DNA of 64,000 nucleotides from Fistularia commersonii (GCA_037954325.1 JBBMNZ010000041.1:825501-889500), one strand, 5' to 3'. Counted from the first letter of the stretch, positions 11,342-26,809 are shown. A program made the numbers and translations. Notes: generated by a model not told the origin, from the letters alone.

Positions 11342-11767
11342 GAATTTGACATTTTTTTGCAGAATATTGTCCCAAACAACATATTTCAACAGCAGAAACC
11401 AGATTAATGAAATTCATTAGTTAATGCCACTCCTAATCAATAACGCTTCAACTCGGTGAGAAAAGCACTTTTTTAACGAATGGCTATATATTTTGATCTT
11501 GAAGCTGGGTTACACTGAATTTGACATATATTGTGCAGAATCATGTTCTAAACAAGATATTTCAACAGCAGAAAACGGCTTGATGAAATTCATTAGTTAT
11601 TTCCACTACTAGTCAAAAACGCTTCAAGTCAGTGATATAAGAACTTTTTGAACGAATGGCTATATCTTTTGAATTTGTACCTGGATTACACTGAATTTGA
11701 CATATTTTGTGCAGAATCATGTCCGAAACAACATATTTCCACAGCAGAAACCAGCTTAATGAAATTC

Positions 11768-11779
11768 TTTTTTTTTTTT
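11768..11779 (+). repeat. 12-T tract inside a monomer (S2, first copy)
   Basis: Same variant monomer as at 1540, offset 10,228. Confidence 0.95.
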
Positions 11780-13020
11780 CCACTCCTAATCAAAAACGCT
11801 TCAACTCAGTGAGATGAAGACTTTTTGAACGAATGGCTATATCTTTTGAACCTGTGATGGGATCACACTGAATTTGACATATATTGTACAAAATCATGTC
11901 CTAAACAGCATATATCAACAGCAAAAACCAGCATATTGAAATTCACCATTTAATTCCACTCCAACTCAAAACGCTTCAACTCGTTGAGATAAGCAGTTTT
12001 TGAACGAATGGCTATATCTTTTGATCTTGTCGCTGGATTATACTGAATTTGACATATATTGTGCAGAATCATGTCCTAAACAACATATATCAACAGCAAA
12101 AACCAGCATATTGAAATTCATCAGTTATTTCCACTCCAACTCAAAAATGATTTTACTCGGTAAGATAAGCACTTTTTGAACTTAAGGTTATATCTTTTGA
12201 TCTTGACGCTGGATTGCACTGAATTTGACATATGTTGTGTAGAATCATGTCCTAAACAACATATTTCAACAGCAGAAACCAGCTTGATGAAATTCATTTG
12301 TTATTTCCACTCCTCATCAAAAACGCTTCAACTCAGAGAGATAAGCACTTTTTGATCTTATGGCTATATCTTTTGAATTTATAGCTGGATTACACTGAAT
12401 TCGACATATATAGTGCAGAATCATGTCCTAAACAACACATATCAACAGCAAAAAAACAGCATATTGTAATTCATTAGTAATTTCCACTCCAACTCATAAA
12501 CGCTTCAACTCGGTGAGATAAGCAGTTTTTGAACGAATGGCTATATCTTTTGATCTTGTCGCTGGATTACACTGAATTTGACATATATTGTGCAGAATCA
12601 TGTCCTATACAACATCTATCAATAGCAGAAAAAGGCTTGGTGAATTTCAATAGTTATTTCCTCTCTTAATCAAAAACGCTTCAACTAGGTGTGATAAGCA
12701 CTTTTTTAACGAATGGCTACATGTTATGAACCGGTGATGGGATTACACTGAATTTGACATATATTGTGCAGAATCAAGTCCTAAACAACATATTTCAACA
12801 GCAGAAACCAGCATGATGAAATTCATGAGTTATTTCCACTCCAACTCAAAAAGGATTAAACTCGATAAGATAAGCAGTTTTTGACCTTTTGGCCATATCT
12901 TTTGATCTTGTAGCTGGATTACACTGAATTTCATATATATTGTGCAGAATCATGTCCTAAAAAACATATATCAACAGCAAAAACCAACTTGTTGAAATTC
13001 ATTAGTTATTTCCACTCCTA

Positions 13021-14796
13021 ATCAAAAACGCTTTAACTCGGTGAGATAAGCACTTTTTGAACAAATGGCTATATCTTTTGAACTTGTGAAGGGATTACAC
13101 TGAATTTGACATATATTGTGCAGAAACATGTTCTAAACAACATATTTCAACAGCAGAAACCAGCTTGATGAAATTCAAAAGTTATTTCCACTCCTAATCA
13201 AAAACGCTTCAACTCGGTGAGATAAGCACTTTTTGAACGAATGGCTATATCTTTTGAACTTGTGAAGGAATTACACTGAATTTGACATATATTGTGCAGA
13301 ATCATGTCCTAAAAAACATATTTCAACAGCAGAAACCAGCTTGATGAAATTAAAAAGTTATTTCCACTCCTAATCAAAAATGCTTCAACCCGGTGAGATA
13401 AGTACTTTTTGAACGAATGGCTATATCTTTTGAACTTGTGAAGGGATTACACTTAATTTGACATATATTGTCCAGAATCATGTCCTAAACAACAAATTTC
13501 AAGAGCAGAAACCAGCTTGATGAAATTCATTAGTTATTTCTATTACTAATCAAAAACTCTTCAACTTGGTGAGATAAGCAATTTTTGAACGAATGAATAT
13601 ATTTTTTGAACCTGTGATGGGATTTCACTGAATTTGACATATATTGTGCAGAATCTTGTCCTAAACAACATATTTCAACAGCAGAAACCTGCTTGATGAA
13701 ATTCATTAGTTATTTCCATTCCGAATCAAAAACGCTTCAACTCGGTGAGATAAGCACTTTTATGACGAATGGTTATATCTTTTGATCTTATCGCTGGATT
13801 AAACTGAATTTGACATGTGTTTTGCAGAATAATGTCCTAAACAACATATTTCAACAGCAGAAACCAGCTTGACGAAATCCATCAGTTATTTCCACTCCTA
13901 ATCAAAAACGCTTCAACCCGATAAGATAAGCAATTTTTGAACGAATGAATATATCTTTTGATCTTGTAGCTGGATTACACTGAATTTCATATATATTGTG
14001 CAGAATCATATCCTAAAAAACATATTTCAACAGCAGAAACCAGCTTGATGAAATTCATTGGTTATTTCCACTCCTAATCAAAAACGCTTTAACTCGGTGA
14101 GATAAGCACTTTTTGAACAAATGGCTATATCTTTTGAACTTGTGAAGGGATTACACTGAATTTGACATATATTGTGCAGAAACATGTTCTAAACAACATA
14201 TTTCAACAGCAGAAACCAGCTTGATGAAATTCAAAAGTTATTTCCACTCCTAATCAAAAACGCTTCAACTCGGTGAGATAAGCACTTTTTGAACGAATGG
14301 CTATATCTTTTGAACTTGTGAAGGAATTACACTGAATTTGACATATATTGTGCAGAATCATGTCCTAAAAAAAGTATTTCAACAGCAGAAACCAGCTTGA
14401 TGAAATTAAAAAGTTATTTCCACTCCTAATCAAAAATGCTTCAACCCGGTGAGATAAGTACTTTTTGAACGAATGGCTATATCTTTTGAACTTGTGAAGG
14501 GATTACACTTAATTTGACATATATTGTCCAGAATCATGTCCTAAACAACAAATTTCAAGAGCAGAAACCAGCTTGATGAAATTCATTAGTTATTTCTATT
14601 ACTAATCAAAAACTCTTCAACTTGGTGAGATAAGCAATTTTTGAACGAATGAATATATTTTTTGAACCTGTGATGGGATTTCACTGAATTTGACATATAT
14701 TGTGCAGAATCTTGTCCTAAACAACATATTTCAACAGCAGAAACCTGCTTGATGAAATTCATTAGTTATTTCCATTCCGAATCAAAAACGCTTCAA
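13021..14796 (+). repeat. Six-monomer tandem (1,056-bp period)
   Basis: ATCAAAAACGCTTTAACTCG at 13021 returns at 14077, and CAGAAACATGTTC at 13121 returns at 14177, both exactly 6 x 176 bp. The first copy is 13021-14076; the second is 14077 to about 14,796, where the sequence switches (CTCGGTGAG becomes CTCAGAGAG) into a different part of the 16-monomer unit. Confidence 0.85.
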
Positions 14797-16426
14797 CTCA
14801 GAGAGATAAGCACTTTTTGATCTTATGGCTATATCTTTTGAATTTATAGCTGGATTACACTGAATTCGACATATATTGTGCAGAATCATGTCCTAAACAA
14901 CACATATCAACAGCAAAAAAACAGCATATTGTAATTCATTAGTAATTTCCACTCCAACTCATAAACGCTTCAACTCGGTGAGATAAGCAGTTTTTGAACG
15001 AATGGCTATATCTTTTGATCTTGTCGCTGGATTACACTGAATTTGACATATATTGTGCAGAATCATGTCCTTAACAACATATATCAACAGCAGAAACCAG
15101 CATGAATAAATTTATTAGTTATTTCCACTCCAACTCAAAAACGCTTCAACCCGATAAGATAAACACTTTTTGAACGAATGGCTTTATCTTTTGAACCTGT
15201 GATGGGATTACACTGAATTTGACATATATTGTGCAGAATCATGTTCTAAACAACATATATCCAGCAGAAACCAGCTTGATGAAATTCATGAGTTATTTCC
15301 AGTCCAACTCTAAAACGATTTAACTCGATAAGATAAGCAGTTGTTGACCTTATGGCTATATCTTTTGAACTTGTAGCTGGATTACACTGAATTTGACATA
15401 TTGTGCAGATTCATGTCCTAAAAAACATATTTCAACAACAGAAACCAGCTTGATGAAATTCATTAGTCATTTCCACTCAAAATCAAAAACGCTTCAAATC
15501 AGTGAGATAAGCACTTTTTGACCTTATGGCTCTATCTTTTTAACTTATAGCTGGATTACACTGAATTTGACATATATTGTGCAGAATCAAGTCCTAAACA
15601 ACATATATCAACAGCAAAAACCAGCATATTGAAATTCATTAGTTATTTCCACTCCAACTCAAAAACGCTTCAACTCTGTGAGATTAGCAGTTTTTGCACG
15701 AATGGCTATATCTTTTGATCTTGTCGCTGGATTACACTGAATTTGACATATATTGGACAGAATCATGTTCTATACAACATCTATCACCAGCAGAAACAGG
15801 CTTGGTGAATTTCAATAGTTATTTCCTCTCTTAATCAAAAACGCTTCAACTAGGTGTGATAAGCACTTTTTGAACGAATGGCTACATGTTATGAACCGGT
15901 GATGGGATTACACTGAATTTGACATATATTGTGCAGAATCAAGTCCTAAACAACATATTTCAACAGCAGAAACCAGCATGATGAAATTCATGAGTTATTT
16001 CCACTCCAACTCAAAAAGGATTAAACTCGATAAGATAAGCAGTTTTTGACCTTTTGGCCATATCTTTTGATCTTGTAGCTGGATTACACTGAATTTGACA
16101 TATATTGTGCAGAAACATGTTCTAAACAACATATTTCAACAGCAGAAACCAGCTTGATGAAATTCAAAAGTTATTTCCACTCCTAATCAAAAACGCTTCA
16201 ACTCGGTGAGATAAGCACTTTTTGAACGAATGGCTATATCTTTTGAACTTGTGAAGGAATTACACTGAATTTGACATATATTGTGCAGAATCATGTCCTA
16301 AACAACATATTTCAACAGCAGAAACCAGCTTGATGAAATTAAAAAGTTATTTCCACTCCTAATCAAAAATGCTTCAACCCGGTGAGATAAGTACTTTTTG
16401 AACGAATGGCTATATATTTTGATCTT

Positions 16427-19400
16427 GAAGCTGGGTTACACTGAATTTGACATATATTGTGCAGAATCATGTTCTAAACAAGATATTTCAACAGCAGAAA
16501 ACGGCTTGATGAAATTCATTAGTTATTTCCACTACTTGTCAAAAACGCTTCAAGTCAGTGATATAAGAACTTTTTGAACGAATGGCTATATCTTTTGAAT
16601 TTGTACCTGGATTACACTGAATTTGACATATTTTGTGCAGAATCATGTCCGAAACAACATATTTCCACAGCAGAAACCAGCTTAATGAAATTATTTTTTT
16701 TTTTTCCACTCCTAATCAAAAACGCTTCAACTCAGTGAGATGAAGACTTTTTGAACGAATGGCTATATCTTTTGAACCTGTGATGGGATCACACTGAATT
16801 TGACATATATTGTACAAAATCATGTCCTAAACAGCATATATCAACAGCAAAAACCAGCATATTGAAATTCACCATTTAATTCCACTCCAACTCAAAACGC
16901 TTAAACTCGTTGAGATAAGCAGTTTTTGAACGAATGGCTATATCTTTTGATCTTGTCGCTGGATTATACTGAATTTGACATATATTGTGCAGAATCATGT
17001 CCTAAACAACATATATCAACAGCAAAAACCAGCATATTGAAATTCATCAGTTATTTCCACTCCAACTCAAAAATGATTTTACTCGGTAAGATGAGCACTT
17101 TTTGAACTTAAGGCTATATCTTTTGATCTTGACGCTGGATTGCACTGAATTTGACATATGTTGTGTAGAATCATGTCCTAAACAACATATTTCAACAGCA
17201 GAAACCAGCTTGATGAAATTCATTTGTTATTTCCACTCCTCATCAAAAACGCTTCAACTCAGAGAGATAAGCACTTTTTGATCTTATGGCTATATCTTTT
17301 GAATTTATAGCTGGATTACACTGAATTCGACATATATAGTGCAGAATCATGTCCTAAACAACACATATCAACAGCAAAAAAACAGCATATTGTAATTCAT
17401 TAGTAATTTCCACTCCAACTCATAAACGCTTCAACTCGGTGAGATAAGCAGTTTTTGAACGAATGGCTATATCTTTTGATCTTGTCGCTGGATTACACTG
17501 AATTTGACATATATTGTGCAGAATCATGTCCTATACAACATCTATCAATAGCAGAAAAAGGCTTGGTGAAATTCAATAGTTATTTCCTCTCTTAATCAAA
17601 AACGCGTTAACTCGGTGAGATAAGCAGTTTTTGAACAAATGGTTATATCTTTTGATCTTGTCGCTGGATTACACTGAATTTGACATATATTGTGCAGAAT
17701 CATGTCCTATACAAAATCTATCAACAGCAGAAACAGGCTTGGTGAAATTCATTAGTTATTTCCTCTCTTAATCAAAAACGCTTCAACTCCGTGAGATCAG
17801 CACTTTTTGCATGAATGGCTATATATTTTGATCTTGTCGCGGGATTACACTGAATTTGTCATATATTGTGCAGAATCATGTCCTTAACAACATATATCAA
17901 CAGCAGAAACCAGCATGAATAAATTTATTAGTTATTTCCACTCCAACTCAAAAACGCTTCAACCCGATAAGATAAACACTTTTTGAACGAATGGCTTTAT
18001 CTTTTGAACCTGTGATGGGATTACACTGAATTTGACATATATTGTGCAGAATCATGTTCTAAACAACATATATCCAGCAGAAACCAGCTTGATGAAATTC
18101 ATGAGTTATTTCCAGTCCAACTCTAAAACGATTTAACTCGATAAGATAAGCAGTTGTTGACCTTATGGCTATATCTTTTGAACTTGTAGCTGGATTACAC
18201 TGAATTTGACATATTGTGCAGATTCATGTCCTAAAAAACATATTTCAACAACAGAAACCAGCTTGATGAAATTCATTAGTCATTTCCACTCAAAATCAAA
18301 AACGCTTCAAATCAGTGAGATAAGCACTTTTTGACCTTATGGCTCTTTCTTTTTAACTTATAGCTGGATTACACTGAATTTGACATATATTGTGCAGAAT
18401 CAAGTCCTAAACAACATATATCAACAGCAAAAACCAGCATATTGAAATTCATTAGTTATTTCCACTCCAACTCAAAAACGCTTCAACTCTGTGAGATTAG
18501 CAGTTTTTGCACGAATGGCTATATCTTTTGATCTTGTCGCTGGATTACACTGAATTTGACATATATTGGACAGAATCATGTTCTATACAACATCTATCAC
18601 CAGCAGAAACAGGCTTGGTGAATTTCAATAGTTATTTCCTCTCTTAATCAAAAACGCTTCAACTAGGTGTGATAAGCACTTTTTGAACGAATGGCTACAT
18701 GTTATGAACCGGTGATGGGATTACACTGAATTTGACATATATTGTGCAGAATCAAGTCCTAAACAACATATTTCAACAGCAGAAACCAGCATGATGAAAT
18801 TCATGAGTTATTTCCACTCCAACTCAAAAAGGATTAAACTCGATAAGATAAGCAGTTTTTGACCTTTTGGCCATATCTTTTGATCTTGTAGCTGGATTAC
18901 ACTGAATTTCATATATATTGTGCAGAATCATGTCCTAAAAAACATATATCAACAGCAAAAACCAACTTGTTGAAATTCATTAGTTATTTCCACTCCTAAT
19001 CAAAAACGCTTTAACTCGGTGAGATAAGCACTTTTTGAACAAATGGCTATATCTTTTGAACTTGTGAAGGGATTACACTGAATTTGACATATATTGTGCA
19101 GAAACATGTTCTAAACAACATATTTCAACAGCAGAAACCAGCTTGATGAAATTCAAAAGTTATTTCCACTCCTAATCAAAAACGCTTCAACCCGATGAGA
19201 TAAGCAATTTTTGAACGAATGAATATATCTTTTGATCTTGTAGCTGGATTACACTGAATTTCATATATATTGTGCAGAATCATGTCCTAAAAAACATATT
19301 TCAACAGCAGAAACCAGCTTGATGAAATTCATTGGTTATTTCCACTCCTAATCAAAAACGCTTTAACTCGGTGAGATAAGCACTTTTTGAACAAATGGCT

Positions 19401-19780
19401 ATATCTTTTGAACTTGTGAAGGGATTACACTGAATTTGACATATATTGTGCAGAAACATGTTCTAAACAACATATTTCAACAGCAGAAACCAGCTTGATG
19501 AAATTCAAAAGTTATTTCCACTCCTAATCAAAAACGCTTCAACTCGGTGAGATAAGCACTTTTTGAACGAATGGCTATATCTTTTGAACTTGTGAAGGAA
19601 TTACACTGAATTTGACATATATTGTGCAGAATCATGTCCTAAAAAACATATTTCAACAGCAGAAACCAGCTTGATGAAATTAAAAAGTTATTTCCACTCC
19701 TAATCAAAAATGCTTCAACCCGGTGAGATAAGTACTTTTTGAACGAATGGCTATATCTTTTGAACTTGTGAAGGGATTAC
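16427..19780 (+). repeat. Second copy of the 28-monomer tandem, rearranged
   Basis: The unit starts at 16427 and keeps the full set of 16-monomer-unit types through the CTACATGTTATG marker near 18,695, then the AACTTGTTG monomer near 18,965. It has a two-monomer duplication (CGCTTTAACTCG at about 19,006 and 19,358, 352 bp apart). Near 19,650-19,780 it joins the segment shared with S1 from about 3,790. The right edge is approximate. Confidence 0.7.
16694..16705 (+). repeat. 12-T tract inside a monomer (S2, second copy)
   Basis: Same variant monomer; here the bases before the run read AAATTA rather than AAATTC. Confidence 0.95.
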
Positions 19781-20417
19781 ACTTAATTTGACATATATTG
19801 TCCAGAATCATGTCCTAAACAACAAATTTCAAGAGCAGAAACCAGCTTGATGAAATTCATTAGTTATTTCCACTACTAATCAAAAACTCTTCAACTTGGT
19901 GAGATAAGCAATTTTTGAACGAATGAATATATTTTTTGAACCTGTGATGGGATTTCACTGAATTTGACATATATTGTGCAGAATCTTGTCCTAAACAACA
20001 TATTTCAACAGCAGAAACCTGCTTGATGAAATTCATTAGTTATTTCCATTCCGAATCAAAAACGCTTCAACTCGGTGAGATAAGCACTTTTATGACGAAT
20101 GGTTATATCTTTTGATTTTATCGCTGGATTAAACTGAATTTGACATGTGTTTTGCAGAATAATGTCCTAAACAACATATTTCAACAGCAGAAACCAGCTT
20201 GACGAAATCCATCAGTTATTTCCACTCCTAATCAAAAACGCTTCAACCCGATAAGATAAGCAATTTTTGAACGAATGAATATATTTTTTGAAGCTGTGAT
20301 GGGATTTCACTGAATTTGACATATAATGTGCAGAATCATATCCTAAAAAACATATTTCAACAGCAGAAACCAGCTTGATGAAATTCATTGGTTATTTCCA
20401 CTCCGAATCAAAAACGC

Positions 20418-20431
20418 CTCACCTCGGTGAG
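20418..20431. repeat. Short palindrome CTCACC-TC-GGTGAG (S2)
   Basis: Counterpart of 4560-4573 at the expected super-unit offset of 15,858. Confidence 0.9.
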
Positions 20432-23400
20432 ATAAGTTCTTTTGGAACGACTGGCGATATCTTTTGAACATATGAAGGGATTACACTGAATTTGACATAT
20501 ATTGTGCAGAAACATGTTCAAAACAACATATTTCTACAGCAGAAACCAGCTTGATGAAAATCAAAAGTTATTTCCACTCCTAATCAAAAACGCTTCAACT
20601 CGGTGAGATAAGTACTTTTTGAACAAATGGCTATATATTTTGAACTTGTGATGGGATTACACTGAATTTGACATATATTGTGCAGAATCATGTCCTAAAC
20701 AACATATTTCAACAGCAGAAACCAGCTTGTAGAAATTCATTAGTTATTTCACTCCTAATCAAAAACGCTTCAACTCGGTGAGATAAGTTCTTTTGGAACG
20801 ACTGGCGATATCTTTTGAACCTATGAAGGGATTACACTGAATTTGACATATATTGTGCAGAAACATGTACTAAACAACATATTTCAACAACAGAAACCAG
20901 CTTGATGAAATTCAAAAGTTATTTCCACTCCTAATCAAAAACGCTTCAACTCGGTGAGATAATACCTTTGGAACGAATAGCTATATCTTTTGAACTTGTG
21001 AAGGAATTACACTGAATTTGACATATATTGTGCAAAATCATGTCCTAAACAACATATTTCAACAGCAGAAACCAGCTTGTAGAAATTCATTAGTTATTTC
21101 CACTCCTAATCAAAAACGCTTCAACTCGGTGAGATAAGTTCTTTTGGAACGACTGGCGATATCTTTTGAACGTATGAAGGGATTACACTGAATTTGACAT
21201 ATATTGTGCAGAAACATGTTCTAAACAACATATTTCAACAGCAGAAACCAGCTTGATGAAATTCAAAAGTTATTTCCACTCCTAATCAAAAACGCTTCAA
21301 CTCGGTGAGTTAAGCACTTTTTGAACGAATGACTATATCTTTTGAACTTGTGAAGGAATTACACTAAATTTGACATATATTGTGCAGAATCATGTCCTAA
21401 ACAACATATTTCAACAGCAGAAACCAGCTTGATGAAATTCAAAAGTTATTTCCACTCCTAATCAAAAATGCTTCAACCCGGTGAGATAAGTACTTTTTGA
21501 ACGAATGGCTATATCTTTTGAACTTGTGAAAGGATTACACTTAATTTGACATATATTGTCTAGAATCATGTCCTAAACAACAAATTTCAAGAGCAGAAAC
21601 CAGCTTGATGAAATTCATTAGTTATTTCCATTACTAATCAAAAACTCTTCAACTTGGTGAGATAAGCAATTTTTGAACGAATGAATATATTTTTTGAACC
21701 TGTGATGGGATTTCACTGAATTTGACATATATTGTGCAGAATATTGTCCTAAACAACATATTTCAACAGCAGAAACCTGCTTGATGAAATTCATTAGTTA
21801 TTTCCACTCCGAATCAAAAACGCTTCAACTCGGTGAGATAAGCACTTTTATGACGAATGGCTATATCTTTTGATCTTATCGCTGGATTACACTGAATTTG
21901 ACATGTGTTTTGCAGAATCATGTCCTAAACAACATATTTCAACAGCAGAAACCAGCTTGACGAAAATCCATCAGTTATTTCCACTCCTAATCAGAAACGT
22001 CTCAACTCGGTGAGTTAAGCACTTTTTGAACGAATGGCTATATCTTTTGGACTTTTGATGGATATGACATATATTGTGCAGAATCTTGACCTAACAACAT
22101 ATTTCAACAGCAGAAACCAGCTTGACGTAATTCATTGGTTATTTCCAATACTAATCAAAAATTCTTCAACTTGGTGACATAAGTACTTTTTGGACGAATG
22201 GCTATATCCTTTGAACCTGTAATGGGATTTCACTAAATTTGACATATATTGTGCAGAATCATGTCCTAAACAACATATTTCAACAGCAGAAACCAGCTTG
22301 ATGAAATTCAAAAGTTATTTCCACTCCTAATCAAAAATGCTTCAACCCGGTGAGATAAGTACTTTTTGAACGAATGAATATATCTTTTGAACTTTTGACG
22401 GGATTACACTTAATTTGACATATATTGTCCAGAATCATGTCCTAAACAACAAATTTCAAGAGCAGAAACCAGCTTGATGAAATTCATTAGTTATTTCCAA
22501 TACTAATCAAAAACTCTTCAACTTGGTGAGATAAGCAATTTTTGAACGAATGAATATATTTTTTGAACCTGTGATGGGATTTCACTGAATTTGACATATA
22601 TTGTGCAGAATCTTGTCCTAAACAACATATTTCAACAGCAGAAACCAGCTTGACGAAATCCATCAGTTATTTCCACTCCGAATCAAAAACGCTTCAACCC
22701 GATAAGATAAGCAGTTTTTGAACGAATGGCTATATCTTTTGAACCTGTTATGTGATTAAACTAAATTTGACATATATTGTGCAGAATCATATCCTAAAAA
22801 ACATATTTCAACAGCAGAAACCAGCTTGATGGAATTCATTAGTTATTTCCAATCCAAATCAAAAAAGCTTCAACTCGGTGAGATAAGCACTTTTTCAACG
22901 AATGGCTATATCTTTTGATCTTGTAGCTGGATTACACTGAATTTGAAATATATTTGCAGAATTATGCCCTAAACAACACATTTCAACAGCATAAAGCGGC
23001 TTGATGAAATTCATTAGTTATTTCCGTTCCTAATTAAAAACGCTTCAATCCGATAAGATATACACTTTTTGATCGAATGGCTATATCTTTTGAACCTGTG
23101 ATGGGATTACACTGAAGTTGACATATATTGTGCAGAATAATGTGCTAATCAACATATTTCAACAGTAGAAACCAACCTGATGAAAATTCATTAGTTATTT
23201 CCACTCCTAATCAAAAATGCTTCAACTCGGTGAGATAAGCACTTTTTGAACGAATGGCTATATCTTTTGAAGTTGTAGCTGGATTACACTGAATTTGACA
23301 TTAATTGTGCAGAATCATGTTCTAACCAACATATTTCAACGTCAAAAACCAGCTTGATGAAATCCATGAGTTACTTCCACTCCTAATCAAAAACGCTTCA

Positions 23401-23913
23401 ACTCGGTGAGAGAAGGACTTTCTGAACGAATGGGTATATTTTTTGAACTTGTGGCTGGATTACACTGAATTTGACATTTATTGTGCAGAATCATGTACTG
23501 AACAACATATTTGAACAGCAGAAACCAGCTTGGTGAAATTCATTAGTTATTTCCACTCTTAATCAAAAACGCTTCAACCCGATAAGATAAACACTTTTTG
23601 AACGAATGGCTATATCTTTTGAACATGTGATGGGATTACACTGAATTTGACATATATTGTGCAAAATCATGTTTTAAACAACATATATCACCAGCAGAAA
23701 CCAGCTTGATGAAATTCATTAGTTATTTCCACTCCTAATCAAAAACGCTTCAACTCGGTGAGATAAGCACTTTTTGAACGAATGGCTATATCTTTCGAAC
23801 TTGGAGCTGGATTACACTGAATTTGACATATATTGTGCAAAATCATGTTCCAAACAACATATGTCAACAGCAAAAACCAGCTTGATGAAATCCATTAGTT
23901 ATTTCCACTCCTA

Positions 23914-24265
23914 ATCAAAAATAGTTCAACTCGGTGAGAAAAGCACTTTATGAACGAATGGCTATATATTTTGATCCTGTAGCTGGGTTACACTGAATTT
24001 GACATATATATTGCAGAATCATGTCCTAAACAACATATTTCAACAGTAGAAAACAGCTTGATGAAATCCATTAGTTATTTCCACTCCTAATCAAAAATAG
24101 TTCAACTCGGTGAGAAAAGCACTTTATGAACGAATGGCTATATATTTTGATCCTGTAGCTGGGTTACACTGAATTTGACATATATATTGCAGAATCATGT
24201 CCTAAACAACATATTTCAACAGTAGAAAACAGCTTGATGAAATTCATTAGTTATTTTCACTCCTA
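23914..24265 (+). repeat. Single-monomer tandem duplication (S2)
   Basis: Counterpart of 8041-8392: AATCAAAAATAGTTC recurs 176 bp apart with the same flanking types. Confidence 0.88.
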
Positions 24266-26809
24266 ATCAAAAACGCTTCAACTGGGTGAGATGAAGACTT
24301 TTTGAACGAATGGCTATATATTTTTAACCTGTAATGGGATTACACTGAAGTTAACATATATTGTGCAGAATCATGTCCTAATCAACATATTTCAACAGTA
24401 GAAACCAGCTTGATGAAATCCATTAGTCATTTCCACTCCTAATAAAAAACGCTTCAACTCGGTGAGAGAAGCACTTTTTGAACGAATGGCTATATCTTTT
24501 GAACTTGTCGCTGGATTACACTGAATTTGACATATATTGTGCAGAATCATGTACTGAACAACATATTTGAACAGCAGAAACCAGCTTGGTGAAATTCATT
24601 AGTTATTTCCACTCTTAATCAAAAACTCCTCAACCCGATAAGATAAACACTTTTTGAACGAATGGCTATATCTTTTGAACATGTGATGGGATTACACTGA
24701 ATTCGACATGTATTTTGCAGAATCATGTTCTAAAAAACAAAAATCACCAGCAGACACCTGCTTGATGAAATTCATGAGTTATTTCCACTCCTAATCAAAA
24801 GCGATTTAACTCGGTAAGATAATTTCTTTTTGACCTTATGGCTATATATTTTGAACTTGTTGCTGGATTACACTGAATTTGACATATATTGTGTAGAATC
24901 ATGTCCTAAACCACATATATCAACAGCAAAAACCAGCATATTGAAATTCATTAGTTATTTCCACTCCAACTAAAAAACGCTTCAACTCGGTAAGATAAGC
25001 ACTCTTTGAACGAATGGCTATATCTTTTCAACATGTGATGGGATCACACTGAATTTGACATATATTGTTCAGTATCATGTCCTAAACAACATATATCAAC
25101 AGCAGAAACCAGCTTGATGGAATTCATTAGTTATTTCCACTCCAAATCAAAAACGCTTCAACTCCGTGAGATAAGCACTTTTTGCACGAATGGCTATATC
25201 TTTTGATCTTGTCGCTGGATTACACTGAATTTGAAATATTTAGTGCAAAATCATGTCCTAAACAACATATTTCAACAGCAGAAACCAGTTTGATGAAATC
25301 CATTAGTTGTTTCCAATCCTAATCAAAAACGCTTCAACTCGGTGAGATAAGTCCTTTTTGAACCAAGGGCTATATCTTTTTAACCTGTCATGGGATCCCA
25401 CTGAATTTGACATATATTGTGCAGAATCATGTCCTAAACAAGATATTTCAACGGCAGAAACAAGCTTGATGAAATTCATTAGTTATTTCCACTCCTAATC
25501 AAAAACGCTTCAACTCGGTGAGAAAAGCACTTTTTGAACGAATGGCTATAAATTTTGATCCTGTAGCTGGGTTACACTGAATTTGACATATATATTGCAG
25601 AATCATGTCCTAAACAACATATTTCAACAGTAGAAACCAGCTCGATGAAATTCATGAGTTATTTTCACTCCTAATCAAAAACGCTTCAACTCGGTGAGAT
25701 GAAGACTTTTTGAATGAATGGCTATATGTTTTTAACATGTGATGGGATTACACTGAAATTGACATATATCGTGCAGAATCATGTCCTAGACAAGATATAT
25801 CAACAGCAGAAACCAGCTTGATGAAATTCATTAGTTATTTCCACTCCAACTTAAAAACATTTTAACTCGATAAGATAAGCAGTTTTTGACCTGATAGATA
25901 TATCTTTTTAACTTGTAGCTGGATAACACTGAAGTTGACATATATTGTGCAGAATCATTTTCTAAAGAACATATTTCAACAGGAGAAACCAGCTTGATGA
26001 AATTCATTAGTTATTTCCATCCCTAATAAAAAACGCTTCAACTCGGTGAGATAAGCACTTTTTTAACGAATGGCGATATCTTTTGAACTTGTAGCTGGAT
26101 TACACTGAATTTGACATTAATTGTGCAGAATCATTTTCAAAACAACATATTTCAACAGGAGAAACCAGCTTGATGAATTCATTAGTTATTTCCATCCCTA
26201 ATAAAAAACGCTTCAACTCGGTGAGAGAAGCACTTTCTGAACGAATGGCTATATATTTTGATCCTGTAGCTGGGTTTCACTGAATTTGACATATATATTG
26301 CAGAATCATGTCCTAAACAACATATTTCAAAAGTAGAAACCAGCTTGATGAAATTCATTAGTTATTTTCACTCTTAATCAAAAACGCTTCAACCCGATAA
26401 GATACGCACTTTTTGAACGAATGGCTATATCTTTTGAACCTGTGATGTGATTACACTAAATTTGACATATATTGTGCAAAATCATGTCCTAAACAACATA
26501 TATCAACAGCAAAAACCAGCATATTGAAATTCATTAGTTATTTCCACTCCAACTAAAAAACGCTTCAACTCGGTGAGATAAGCAGTTTTTGAACGAATGG
26601 CTATATCTTTTGATCTTTTCGCTGGATTACACTGAATTTGACATATATTGTGCAGAATCATGTCCTATACAACATATTTCAACAGCAGAAACCAGATTAA
26701 TGAAATTCATTAGTTATTTCCACTCCTAATCAATAACGCTTCAACTCGGTGAGAAAAGCACTTTTTTAACGAATGGGTATATCTTTTGAAAATGTACCTG
26801 GATTACACT

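Larger units (their letters stand above)
11501..16426 (+). repeat. 28-monomer unit, first copy (4,926 bp)
   Basis: GAAGCTGGGTTACACTG at 11501 returns at 16427, and the 12-T tract at 11768 returns at 16694; both intervals are 4,926 bp (28 x 176 minus 2). The unit is a mosaic: part of the 16-monomer unit, a 6-monomer tandem at 13021-14796, then a second partial pass through the 16-monomer unit from about 14,797 with further monomers missing. Confidence 0.82.
10230..26102 (+). repeat. Left-domain super-unit S2 (15,873 bp)
   Basis: S2 begins with the same marker monomer as S1 and S3. It is about 5.6 kb longer than S1 because its middle (about 11.5-19.7 kb) holds an internal 28-monomer duplication and a 6-monomer tandem, while it lacks a six-monomer block of S1 at 12634. 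Its last 6.4 kb follow S1 almost base for base; for example, the marker GATAAGCACTCTTTG is at 9121 in S1 and 24993 in S2, and the monomer duplication at 8041 has its counterpart at 23914. Differences in the collinear parts are scattered single bases and a few short indels. Confidence 0.85.
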
